Assembly (NCBI GenBank): GCA_002388665.1
Contig: DGMY01000085.1
Location: forward strand, 1 to 64,000
DNA: 64,000 bases
Direction of reading: 5' to 3'
Source of the DNA: Opitutia bacterium UBA4506
GTDB lineage: Bacteria > Verrucomicrobiota > Verrucomicrobiia > Opitutales > Puniceicoccaceae
Shown here one piece after another: positions 26,801 through 35,188 of this stretch (its first letter is position 1; each line of letters begins with the position of its first letter). The position numbers were made by a program, and so were the translations under genes. The notes beneath the pieces were generated by a model that searched no databases, was not told the origin of the DNA, and was given only the letters and a program-made list of their open reading frames with translations.

Positions 26801-29800
26801 CCCGTAGGTCAGAGCGAACAAATCGGATTCGATTGGCGAAGGACGGACAGCCCAACTGGACCCACTATCGGGCGAGAACAAAATTTGCCCTGCCGAACCG
26901 ACAACGAGGATCTCGCCCTCTCCATCGCCCGCTACCGCATTCAACGTGACGGTATCGCCGGGGAAGGAGGAAACCGTCCAACTTGCGCCGAGATCCTCAC
27001 TGAGGAGAACCGTACTTCCACCAACCGCGACCAACGAACCGTTGGTGTAGGTAATATCAACCAGATCCGAGGTGACACCTGTATCAATCAGCGACCAGGT
27101 CTCACCATTGAGAGAACGCCAAATCGCACCTCCGTTTCCTACCGCAAAGAATTGGCCTGCTGCGTATTCAATCGCATTGAGGGATTCGAGACCCGAAGCT
27201 CCGAGGAGCAGCCACGTCTCTCCATCAAGGGAATAGAACGGGATGCCCCCGTCGCCCACGGCGATATAAATAGCTGGGATACCCCCGTAGGCCACATCGC
27301 GCAGGATACCGGAACTATTGGCCCGCAAGGTCCAATTCTGCGCATCAGCGGATTGGAGCACGGTCAAAGAATCTCCCACGGCGAAGAAGCTCGACCCCTC
27401 GAAACCGATTCCGTACAGATCCTTCGTCGTTCCGGAAGAGACGCTCTGCCAGACATCACCGGTTTCGGCGGCCTCGACTGTGATCGTATCGGAAACCGAT
27501 GCCGCGGGGAGATAATCGCCATCCCCGGACTGGGAGGCCTCGACCACGACGATGCCATTCCCGCTGAAGACCAGTTGATCGCCATCCTGAATCGAGGCCG
27601 GCCCACTCGTCACCGCAAAGGTGACCGGAAGACCACTCGTTGCACTCGCGACCAGCGTCAATGGAGGGTCCGCCTCTCCCGCGGTGGCCGGGGCGTCGAA
27701 ATCAATGGTCTGGGTCGCCTGTGTCGCGGTGAAGGTACGGACGACCTCGGCCGCCGATGCATAGGTACCATCTCCCGGTTGATTCGCGGTTAGGGTCACT
27801 GACCCCGCACCAGTCACCGATACGGTGGCGACTCCCCCGGTTTGCTCGGTAATGACAGCCGGACCGGATTCGACGGTGACGGTCGGAGTGAGTCCCGAGT
27901 CGGTAGTCGCCACGACATCAAAGCTCCCCCCGCCAAACTGTTTTTCGGAAACGGACCCCGGTGCTGCCGAGCCACTTTCTCCAAAGAAGTCGATCGTCTG
28001 GGTTGTGAGAAGAACATCAAAGGAAACCTCGACCGGCGTCGCGGCATTGAACTGAACGCTACCGGACTGGGTCGCGCGAACCACAACGGTACCGACGGTA
28101 CCATCGAGAACGATGTCGGATCCGGAAACCGAAGCGGGCCCGCTGACGATCTCCAGAGTCACGGGGAGACCACTGGTGGCGATGACCTGGGGCGCGAAAG
28201 GTGAATCGCTGACCACCTTATCCCCAATCGAGAGGAAAATGATCTGCTGATCGGTCCGCTCCTCAATGCGCCCGGAAGTGAGGATGGTCTGGAAGTCACC
28301 GACCAAGGTAAAGACCCCGTTGAAGTAGGCCACCCCGTTCAGGGCATAGTCGGTACCGACCGGACGGCTCAACCATTCCGACGAGTTGTTGGAGGAAAGG
28401 ACCGTGCCACCGGCGCCTACAGTGAGGAAGTTCTCCTGACCGAACGCGACCGCATTGAGATCTTCGACCGTGCCGGAGTTCTTCTGGCTCCAGCTCGATC
28501 CGTTATCGACCGAAATGTAGATCGTACCCTCTTCTCCTACGGCCGACCAGTAACCGCCGGCGGTGAGTTCACCAAACCCGATTGAGACGAGATTGGAGGA
28601 AATCCCGGATGTCTCGGTCGTCCAACTGATTCCGTCCGAGCTGGAAAGAACGGTCCCCGCGTCCCCGACTGCGAGAAAGAGGCCGTCCTGAAAGTGAACT
28701 GCATTCAAGTCGGCCGTCACCCCCGAATCCTCAACCGTCCACTCCGAAGCGCCGGCGTTGGCGAGGATGGTACCGTTCTGCCCGACGGCCACGGTGTTGC
28801 CTCCACCGGAAGCGACGCCATTGAGGTTCTCAAGAACCGGCGCAGAGTCGCGGGACCATTCATCCCCGTCTTCGGACCGGAGGATATTGCCGTATTGCCC
28901 TATCGCGACAAATCCCGAGTCGTTCGTCGTAACCGCGTGGAAATTCACATTCTCCCCCTGAAGGGCGGGTACGGTGGTTGGAGCTTCCCAGCTAATCGAG
29001 TTGTCGCTGCGAAGGATCGTCTCTCCGTCCCCTACGGTCACGTAGCGCCCGAGCGAATCGACAGCCACGGCCCGCAGTGCGCCGAGATTTTCACTGGTTC
29101 GGAGGACCCAGGTCTCCGCATCCTCTGAATAGAGAATCCGGCCATCATCGCCCACAGCGACGTAACTTTGGTCTCCAAAGGCCAAACCGTTGAGGTTCTC
29201 GGTGATACCCGGGAAACTGCGGAAATCGGGATCGATCCCCGAAATCGCCCCATTCTCGCCCGCATACACGTAACCGCCCCCGCCGTTGCCCGGAGAGTAG
29301 AGAGAGGCGTAGGTGGTAAAGGAACTCAGGGCGCTGATCCGCCAGGTCTCGGTGAACGGATTGTAGGTCAATCGACCCTCACCGAAGGCCCAGACCTCTG
29401 AGTCACCTGCCGACACGGTCAGCAAGTTGCCCTCAAAGTATTCATCTTCCTGGATTTCAGGAGACTCTTGGCGAGTCCAATACTGACCATCGGTAGAGAA
29501 GAACAATTGCGCCATATTTGCGGTCTCGTCAGCAGAAACCTGGTAATTGGCCGCATCCCCGACAGCGATCCAAATATCAAAATCATCGTAAAATACTGAA
29601 TCCCGCAGGGTTGCTGCACCGTGAATGCCGTTATAGGACCCACCGTTCCAAGTAGTACCGTTGGTGGAATAGAAGATGGAGGAAGCTTCACCCGTGACGA
29701 CGAAGAGACCATTCCCGAAGGAAACGCTATTCACATCGACGGTCCAGGTAGTGATCACCGTCCAGTTCTCGGCATCGGTCGAGCTGATCAACTTTTGCCC

Positions 29801-32461
29801 CCCCACTGCGAGATATCGACCGGCGCCGTAGGCGACCCCCAAGAGGTTTTCAGTAAGCGGGCTCCCGTCATTTTCGACTACGGACTTTTCTTCCCAATTC
29901 TGACCGTCCTCGGAGATGAGGATTTGCCCATTGTCACCCACTGCGACGAAACCATTATCAGCGTAGACCACATCGTTGATGTTGGTCCCCAAATCTCCCG
30001 TATACCGGAACGTCCACTCCTCAAGCCCGGTCGAGCCGGCTGTCGGAGAAGTCAGGATGCTTCCGTTGTCCCCCACGGCCACGAACTGATCGTCGACAAC
30101 CGCCACATCGTAGAGAGAATTCTGGGTCGAGGCCGTTTGCGACGACCAGTCTCCTTCCACGTCGGAGACCAAGACCGAAAATCCTTCTCCAAAGGCATAG
30201 AAGGAGTCGTTGGCGTAAAGAGCCGACTCGAGGTCTCCGGTCACAGAGGAGATTCGACGAGTCCAAATGTTCCCATTGGGCGAGCTCAGGATCGCCCCGT
30301 CTGCTCCAACCGCCAAAAATTCATCCTCCGACGCAGTGACCCCGAGCAAATCGTTGTCCACGTCGGTATCTTTTGGAGTCCACGATTCGCCATCCAGCGA
30401 GACCACGGCGGTTCCACTGCCACCGACCGCGACAAACCTCCCGTTGGCGTAGTGAACATCGTACAATTCATGACTTCCCACCGTTTTGACTTCCCAGGTC
30501 ATACCATCGGCCGAGTAGGCGGCCACCTGATTGGCTCCCACTGCCGCGTAGACGGCACCGTTGTGGGTAACAGCATTGAAATCGCCCCCAAAGCCCCCGC
30601 CGAACAAGGTGGCAAATGTCACCGTCCAATTTTCCCCATCCGCGGAGTACATAATAAGTCCTCCCGTCCCCACAGAGAGAAATCCGATGGGCGAGTAAGT
30701 CACATCGCGTAAATCGACGGAGGCCACAGCTGGAACGGATACCGTTGTCCAGCTGAACCCACCGTTGGTGGAGCGGTAGATGGTACCATTGTCTCCCACA
30801 GCGACCGTGATCGATCCATCGGAGGCAATTCCTCGAACGGCATTCGGCGTGGTGGAGTTTCGGACCGTCCAATCAAAGCCACTACCCGAAGTCATTACAC
30901 TGTTGTTCTGACCGACGGCCATAATGAGACCGTCCCAGAAGACCGCCCCCATCATATCGAAGCGGAAGGGAGAAATCGACTCGGTCCAGCGCTCCCCATC
31001 GTCGGCGTGCGAGCGAAGAATGCGCCCGCCCTCGCCAATCGCGACGAGGTACTCGTCGTTCTTCACAATGGCCAGCAAATCGTAGTTCGTTCCCGAATAG
31101 ACAGTCTTACTATTCGTCAGCCCGGTGATTCGCTCAATCGTGCCACTATCCCCCACTACATAAGTAACCCCCGCCTCGGTCGTGAGCAGATCATTGAAAT
31201 CTCCCTGGAAGCCAAAGCTATTGATCATCCAGGAACCGACGGACCCCGAGTAGCGGCTGCCGCTCTCCGAAACGACCTGCCACGTCGACAGCACATCGGA
31301 GTACTCGATCGCGTTCGGAACCAGGGGGAGAGAAGGAAAGGAGGGGTCGTTGGTCCAATTTGTCCCGTTCGCCGAAGTGTAGAGTACCGCCTGCCCCGAG
31401 CCGTTGGTTCCCACCGCATAGTACTCGTTGGTGTCATTCGAGAATCCCACTGTGTAGAGATCGGTATCCGCCGGAATGCCGGTGTTGGTCAGAGCCCAAG
31501 TAAGGCCATCCGCCGACGAGAGAACGGTCTCATTCATCCCCACAGCCACGTAGAGTCCGTTGCCAAACGTGAGTCCTTGCAAGTGATCGGTGACCCCCGA
31601 GTTCGGATTCGTCCACGTGGAGACATCGGTCGGATCGGTCCCCTGGACCAGAAAACCGGAGGCTCCCACCCCTACGAACTGGGTCTGCGTCTCGTTGACC
31701 GCGACGTCGAGAAGGAACTCGGTCGACGACAACTGCGGCGCTTGCCACGTCCATTGATCGAGAAAGCCCGGATCGCCATCGGGTTCGTCACCCTCTACCA
31801 CCAAAGTCTCGGTGTAGGTCGTCGCTTCGAGCAAGTCACCATCCGGATCGCCAGCGTCATAATTGGTCTCATCCCCATAGGCCTGCAGAAGGATCGCGCC
31901 GGTACCGTAGACATTTACTCGGCCACTCACGGGGTCCACCGCCGCCGGTCCGTCGATCACGTCAAATCCTAAGCCCTGCCCCTCATCGGGGTCCACTTCG
32001 ACCGTCACCCCAAAAGAAGAATCCCCGAGGACAAACTCGGGGAGATCGATGAAAGACAGATTCTGTGGGCGGCGTACGGTAAAAGTCCGGGTGATCTGTT
32101 CTACGATCACCTCGTCGACCGTCAACGTCGCTTCCAAAGTGACAACGGCCGAGTCGTTCAAATCGTCGGAGAGGAATACATCGTTGTCGACGATGGAGAT
32201 CGGGTTGACAACCGAGGCATTCCGCGTGGCCGGCAAGACATCAATAATCGCCACTGTGACCGTTCCTGATGTCGCCACCGTCTCGATCTCAAAGGAATCT
32301 CCCCCCAAGACCTTGTCGCTGATCGATCCCGGGGCCGCGGAATCAGGCTCCCCAAAGAAACTGATGGTGTCTTGAGCGACTATCGGCGTGAGGCCCAAAA
32401 ACGCCGAAATTATGTAAAGAGCAGATTTTCGCCACAGGCGAGAAAAGGGAGTGCGTTTCAT
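23888..32461 (-). CDS. Giant secreted protein with six beta-propellers and Ig-like modules
   Basis: A 2857-residue exported protein. After the signal peptide (to about residue 29, ...LGLTPIVAQ) come two Ig/MBG-like modules. Blade motifs of the form (F/Y)VAVGDNGTILxS...DGxxW then run from about residue 235 to 1400 (28 copies), 1664-1947 (7) and 2419-2724 (7). The groups are separated by three and then about five Ig/MBG-like modules starting QTIDF or similar. The C-terminus has DPDGDS...EYALGGDP followed by a final beta domain (SDMVSWNTI...), common in Opitutae secreted proteins. The blades resemble BNR/Ycf48-like repeats. It is probably a surface or matrix protein; no enzyme motif seen. AAGGA precedes the ATG by 6 bases. 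Confidence 0.85.
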   Translation of the reverse strand: MKRTPFSRLWRKSALYIISAFLGLTPIVAQDTISFFGEPDSAAPGSISDKVLGGDSFEIETVATSGTVTVAIIDVLPATRNASVVNPISIVDNDVFLSDDLNDSAVVTLEATLTVDEVIVEQITRTFTVRRPQNLSFIDLPEFVLGDSSFGVTVEVDPDEGQGLGFDVIDGPAAVDPVSGRVNVYGTGAILLQAYGDETNYDAGDPDGDLLEATTYTETLVVEGDEPDGDPGFLDQWTWQAPQLSSTEFLLDVAVNETQTQFVGVGASGFLVQGTDPTDVSTWTNPNSGVTDHLQGLTFGNGLYVAVGMNETVLSSADGLTWALTNTGIPADTDLYTVGFSNDTNEYYAVGTNGSGQAVLYTSANGTNWTNDPSFPSLPLVPNAIEYSDVLSTWQVVSESGSRYSGSVGSWMINSFGFQGDFNDLLTTEAGVTYVVGDSGTIERITGLTNSKTVYSGTNYDLLAIVKNDEYLVAIGEGGRILRSHADDGERWTESISPFRFDMMGAVFWDGLIMAVGQNNSVMTSGSGFDWTVRNSTTPNAVRGIASDGSITVAVGDNGTIYRSTNGGFSWTTVSVPAVASVDLRDVTYSPIGFLSVGTGGLIMYSADGENWTVTFATLFGGGFGGDFNAVTHNGAVYAAVGANQVAAYSADGMTWEVKTVGSHELYDVHYANGRFVAVGGSGTAVVSLDGESWTPKDTDVDNDLLGVTASEDEFLAVGADGAILSSPNGNIWTRRISSVTGDLESALYANDSFYAFGEGFSVLVSDVEGDWSSQTASTQNSLYDVAVVDDQFVAVGDNGSILTSPTAGSTGLEEWTFRYTGDLGTNINDVVYADNGFVAVGDNGQILISEDGQNWEEKSVVENDGSPLTENLLGVAYGAGRYLAVGGQKLISSTDAENWTVITTWTVDVNSVSFGNGLFVVTGEASSIFYSTNGTTWNGGSYNGIHGAATLRDSVFYDDFDIWIAVGDAANYQVSADETANMAQLFFSTDGQYWTRQESPEIQEDEYFEGNLLTVSAGDSEVWAFGEGRLTYNPFTETWRISALSSFTTYASLYSPGNGGGGYVYAGENGAISGIDPDFRSFPGITENLNGLAFGDQSYVAVGDDGRILYSEDAETWVLRTSENLGALRAVAVDSLGRYVTVGDGETILRSDNSISWEAPTTVPALQGENVNFHAVTTNDSGFVAIGQYGNILRSEDGDEWSRDSAPVLENLNGVASGGGNTVAVGQNGTILANAGASEWTVEDSGVTADLNAVHFQDGLFLAVGDAGTVLSSSDGISWTTETSGISSNLVSIGFGELTAGGYWSAVGEEGTIYISVDNGSSWSQKNSGTVEDLNAVAFGQENFLTVGAGGTVLSSNNSSEWLSRPVGTDYALNGVAYFNGVFTLVGDFQTILTSGRIEERTDQQIIFLSIGDKVVSDSPFAPQVIATSGLPVTLEIVSGPASVSGSDIVLDGTVGTVVVRATQSGSVQFNAATPVEVSFDVLLTTQTIDFFGESGSAAPGSVSEKQFGGGSFDVVATTDSGLTPTVTVESGPAVITEQTGGVATVSVTGAGSVTLTANQPGDGTYASAAEVVRTFTATQATQTIDFDAPATAGEADPPLTLVASATSGLPVTFAVTSGPASIQDGDQLVFSGNGIVVVEASQSGDGDYLPAASVSDTITVEAAETGDVWQSVSSGTTKDLYGIGFEGSSFFAVGDSLTVLQSADAQNWTLRANSSGILRDVAYGGIPAIYIAVGDGGIPFYSLDGETWLLLGASGLESLNAIEYAAGQFFAVGNGGAIWRSLNGETWSLIDTGVTSDLVDITYTNGSLVAVGGSTVLLSEDLGASWTVSSFPGDTVTLNAVAGDGEGEILVVGSAGQILFSPDSGSSWAVRPSPIESDLFALTYGTDRYIVAGAGGSIYSSTDSGASWKLRVSGTTETLNRATFRSEVFVIVGDAGTILTSGLSASKVAQTIDFPAISAPLVGTDVTLSATALSSGTPSDQEVQFALVEGTGVISSVALQPDGSTTATLTISGDPGDYVVRASLPVADNFLGVPGEEQSFTVVGESQNYENLFPAAGSLMYSASPIGLSATATDATSGDPTGIPVEFEVVSGDASISGSSLTLESGSVGSDVVIRIFNAGDATYSPLNETVTYTIAAETSDIVFKAIPDKLLSDPNFFVEAKTSNGADVGVQIVQGVGLVTVTSYDEDDGNGNLTYRHEVSIEGSDDSQGEVILEAYALPGSGVTADPVRQSFYISKYEQNINFVDPGPKTFGDAPFVINASADGGGEITFSLGDGTVASLDGSTVTILSAGTIQISAVADPSGDYGPASGQLSVTVSKASQTLEFDPIDDQFEGSVISIPLVARTFIGDSESEASSVDYPVIFTVVDGTDIASISGSTLTLNGAAGEVTVQATQAGNVNVFAADPVEQTFTVSNFGRAPVTTSLDFNGVAYGNNQYVAVGESGAIARSTDATVDVTQWDALIPSQPTRNLFDVVYGGDRFVAVGSGGTVQYSTNGGMTWSSGTSPTSSFLAKVEYGQGLFVAIESSVSGLLYTSSNGSSWSARGLPTSNRLTDLVLGVNSGGSPRFVAVGTFGTVLTSSNGISWSQQVLGTQSISLESVAYGDGLFVAITSSRTYIYSEDGGVTWYQNSIPESVTVDNPELSSIVYGNSSFRVVGSGGSVLTATPEAIRNPIDSSDGSSRWVREISLGSNDLNEVIFGGDRFVAVGDSGTILVSLPEVASLSLSDWIASYDFSGLAAGAVTGMDDPDGDSYSVALEYALGGDPVNPEATALTRMVNAGGQIMLCFNRRLVSDVSLEIQESSDMVSWNTIRTYDPNTGSWDITEGIAETLDGTYVKVDFSVSISASTMFLRVTVP

Positions 32462-32813
32462 ATGATTCCTTAAGTCTCCCGATAAGAAGGGATTAAAGAC
32501 TCTCGAGAGAAAGCTTCAGCTTACCCTTTCCGTTTTGCCGTTCAAGCTCTCAATCCCATTCAAAAAAGCCTTCACTTTGATTTTACGATCTCCGATGGGA
32601 AAAGCAAAATCCCTCAATCGACCCGCCTCAGGTGAATCCTGAAATACCTGTTCCCCAGTGAGATAAAGAGAGCCGCAGCTACCACTGCAAGGATGTAGGT
32701 TCAGCTTAATAAAGAGTCCTCCCCATAGCAATTGCGCTAGAATAGGCGCATCCCTTTAACAACACTGCTGGAGAAACCAGGGGTTCACCACCTATTCAAA
32801 ATGAAACGGCCTC
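32462..32813. other. 352-bp gap upstream of the giant protein gene
   Basis: This stretch lies between the giant protein gene and the hydrolase gene, both on the minus strand. It should hold the promoter of the giant gene and the ribosome site AAGGA next to its start. A 71-codon minus-strand frame at 32516-32731 (with PCSGSCGSLYLTGEQVF) is open but matches nothing I know and has no clear ribosome site. No RNA gene or terminator recognised. Confidence 0.5.
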
Positions 32814-33785
32814 TCAATTCACTTGCCAGTCGATGCGTCTCACCTTGCCGGTAAGGCTTTGGTCGATCAAAGCGTTCCTGCTGGCGGCGTCGAGGGAACC
32901 TTGATCGCGCAGGTAGTAATAGAGAATTGCCGGAGTGATCACTTTCAGAGCATAGGTAACGTCAGAATCCGGACGACGTAACCTTCTTGGCCCTCCGGTC
33001 GGGTCGGAAAAACTAAAATGGTTCGCATCGTAGAACCAGAGTAGATGTTTGTCCCCTTCAGGCATGAGGCGGAAGAAATCCCGATGGCCATCGCCTGCAA
33101 TGTCTCGGGTACCGGAAATCCCGACGAATGGAATCGACACTTCAGAGAATGCTTCGGAGGTAAAGAACTGGCCGTTCGCGCTTTGAGGACTGAGGGCGAT
33201 CGCTAAGTCAATTCTCGGCTCGGAGAGATCCTCCTCGATCCCCACGGGTCGGACTTCAGCGCACACCATGGCCGTGTAGGCACCGTAGGAATGACCGATT
33301 ATGGCAATGCGGGAGAGGTCAATCCGGCCCTCAAAGCGGTCGTCCTCCCGATTCAGAGTCTCGGCGAGGTCGATGGCAAAACTCACGTCCAAGGGACGAT
33401 TCCTCCGCGGAATTGGATCCTTCCCGCACTCCAGCAACGCTTCGCGGTAGCCGAGTCCTTTCTCCCGCATTCGCTGCCGAACGTTGTCGGTATTGCTGGT
33501 CACATGCTCGAGACAAAGAACCACATACCCTTGTTGGGCGATCTCTTCTGCGAGCGCATAGAGTCCATGACGACTTCCCGCACCCCCATGAGAGATGAGG
33601 ACAAGCGGTTGGGGTGACTCCTCTTCGGGGAGGTGAAAGGTCGCGGGAACATTGCGTTCCCGTGACTCATCCCGGTTCACCGGTAGGTCAATTACCTTGG
33701 ACTGCCCCTGCAATGACCCTGGCACCAGTAGGAGTAGATTGCCCCAGAACAGGGCGAAACGGAGAGTTGGAAACCTACGTTGCAT
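32814..33785 (-). CDS. Exported alpha/beta hydrolase, PAF-acetylhydrolase/dienelactone-hydrolase-like
   Basis: A 323-residue protein with a signal peptide ending near residue 28 (LLLLVPGSLQGQ). It has the oxyanion region LVLISHGGAGSRHG, the nucleophile elbow GHSYGAYTA, a likely acid in SGTRDIAGDGH and a histidine in DANHFSF. The fold and the long insert resemble platelet-activating-factor acetylhydrolase and predicted dienelactone hydrolases. The substrate is unknown. It is alone in its strand block, with 179 bp to the reductase gene upstream. Confidence 0.78.
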   Translation of the reverse strand: MQRRFPTLRFALFWGNLLLLVPGSLQGQSKVIDLPVNRDESRERNVPATFHLPEEESPQPLVLISHGGAGSRHGLYALAEEIAQQGYVVLCLEHVTSNTDNVRQRMREKGLGYREALLECGKDPIPRRNRPLDVSFAIDLAETLNREDDRFEGRIDLSRIAIIGHSYGAYTAMVCAEVRPVGIEEDLSEPRIDLAIALSPQSANGQFFTSEAFSEVSIPFVGISGTRDIAGDGHRDFFRLMPEGDKHLLWFYDANHFSFSDPTGGPRRLRRPDSDVTYALKVITPAILYYYLRDQGSLDAASRNALIDQSLTGKVRRIDWQVN

Positions 33786-33964
33786 GATTGATCAGCCGGG
33801 GGGTTTGAGGATTCGAAGGAGCGTTGGGTCAGAGTTTGTTACATTCTACTGTCTTCGGCAATTTTCCTTTTCCGATATCTCGCGGGCGGGGTGAAACTCG
33901 TTCTTGAGGGGATAGGGACCGATTCACCTCGCTGTCTCTCCACTCTCTCGCCCTTTCGGCCCGA

Positions 33965-34963
33965 CTACTTGCTGTGATCGAGGACAGTCTTCCCTGAGGA
34001 TTCTCCTTTCAAAAAAGCTTTGAGCGCGGAATCGAGTTCGGTACGTCCGATGTCCTTGGCCGCGGCTTCGGTTTTCGGGCAAGACCAGTCACCGGCAAAT
34101 TTCTGCCATACCGCATCCTTCTCGGCCAAAGGGATCTCGACCGAGTCCACCCCCAACAGGTTTACGCCTCGGAGAATAAAGGGCAAAACGGTAGTCGCGA
34201 GGCCAGCGCCGGCCACGAGACCACAGCAGGAGACGGATCCTCCAGGGCGAACCTGTTTCAGGAGCTCGGCGAGCGGATTGCCACCAACGGTGTCGACTGC
34301 GTGGGCAAAGACAGGCTTGAGCAAGGGTTTCTTGTTCTCGGCGAGGGTATCCCGCCCCACGACCTCCTGTGCACCTAATTCTTTGAGTTCCTCGATCTGG
34401 CTCGCTTTCCCACTGATGGCGACGACTTCAAAACCCAGCTTTGCGAGTAGTTCCACCGCGACACTGCCCACGGCACCCGAGGCACCGCTTACCGCGACCT
34501 TACCCTGCTCGGGGGAGGCCCCCATCGTCAGAAGTTTTTGCACGCTGAGACCGGCGGTAAGGCCGGCCGTGCCGTAGATCATGGCGGTGCGGGTTTTCCA
34601 GCCCTCTGGCAGAGGAACGCACCAGGCGGAAGGGATGCGGATGTACTCGCCGAAGCCGCCGTCCGTGTTCATGCCCAGATCATAACCGGTTACGATGACG
34701 GAGCCGCCAACGGCTGGACTACCGGCCCGGGATTCAACCACTTCGCCGGCGGCGTCGATACCGGGCGTATGAGGAAAGGACCGGGTGACTCCCTTGTTGC
34801 CGGAGGCCGAGAGCGCATCCTTATAGTTGAGTGAGGAGTGGCTGACTCGAATCAGCACTTCGCCCTCGGGCAAATCGGCTGTGTTCAGACTTTGCACAGA
34901 GCCAATGTACTGGTCGTCCTGCGCGTTCACACGCCAAGCTTTGTAGGTAATTTTTGTAGTCAT
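33965..34963 (-). CDS. acuI: Acrylyl-CoA reductase-type quinone oxidoreductase (YhdH/AcuI)
   Basis: A zinc-free medium-chain reductase of 332 residues. It has NYKDALSASG near the N-terminus, PGIDAAGEV, and the nucleotide-binding stretch VAVSGASGAVGSVAVELLAKLGF. The family-typical VDTVGGNPLAELLKQVRPGGSVSCCGLVAG follows. AcuI/YhdH reduces acryloyl-CoA with NADPH. The gene lies 32 bp after the stop of the araC 3' fragment on the same strand, so an araC-acuI operon may have existed before the insertion of the large helicase gene. Confidence 0.88.
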   Translation of the reverse strand: MTTKITYKAWRVNAQDDQYIGSVQSLNTADLPEGEVLIRVSHSSLNYKDALSASGNKGVTRSFPHTPGIDAAGEVVESRAGSPAVGGSVIVTGYDLGMNTDGGFGEYIRIPSAWCVPLPEGWKTRTAMIYGTAGLTAGLSVQKLLTMGASPEQGKVAVSGASGAVGSVAVELLAKLGFEVVAISGKASQIEELKELGAQEVVGRDTLAENKKPLLKPVFAHAVDTVGGNPLAELLKQVRPGGSVSCCGLVAGAGLATTVLPFILRGVNLLGVDSVEIPLAEKDAVWQKFAGDWSCPKTEAAAKDIGRTELDSALKAFLKGESSGKTVLDHSK

Positions 34964-34995
34964 GGGAGGTCTATGGGTTGGAGTGACATTTGATA

Positions 34996-35098
34996 TTATG
35001 GGGTTCGAGATTGTGCGCCGCGGCGGATCGCGCCCGGGGTTTGGCCGGTGAACTGTTTAAAGGCCCGGTTGAAGGAGGCTTCGGATTCGTAATTCAAT
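34996..35098 (-). pseudogene. 3'-terminal fragment of an araC-family gene
   Basis: Bases 35021-35098 are a perfect copy of 41542-41619, the 3' part of the intact araC-family gene. The frame reads LNYESEASFNRAFKQFTGQ and on to TPGAIRR, then differs (GAQSRTP and stop instead of RLRRARATG). Only the last helix-turn-helix segment remains, so this is a gene remnant. The tail and its stop 32 bp before acuI may be the original end of the regulator. Confidence 0.85.
35021..35098. repeat. 78-bp perfect direct repeat, left copy
   Basis: Identical over 78 bases to 41542-41619, same orientation, offset 6521 bp. The two copies bracket the 1982-residue helicase gene and nothing else large. The sequence is the 3' end of an araC-family gene, the kind of place where elements insert and rebuild the gene end. 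Confidence 0.95.
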
Positions 35099-35188
35099 GC
35101 TCCCACGGCACAGCGATACTCCCAAAAGTAGCGGGGCTCTTTGGTCCCCGTCGCCCTGCCTCTCCAACCGTCCATCAGTCCCCTGCCT

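Noticed and set aside
24132..31972. Many plus-strand frames opposite the giant protein gene, up to 426 codons
   Set aside because: They arise from the repeat composition of the minus-strand gene and show no domains.
32516..32731. 71-codon minus-strand frame upstream of the giant protein gene
   Set aside because: Open frame without recognisable motif or ribosome site; kept only as a note in the gap entry.
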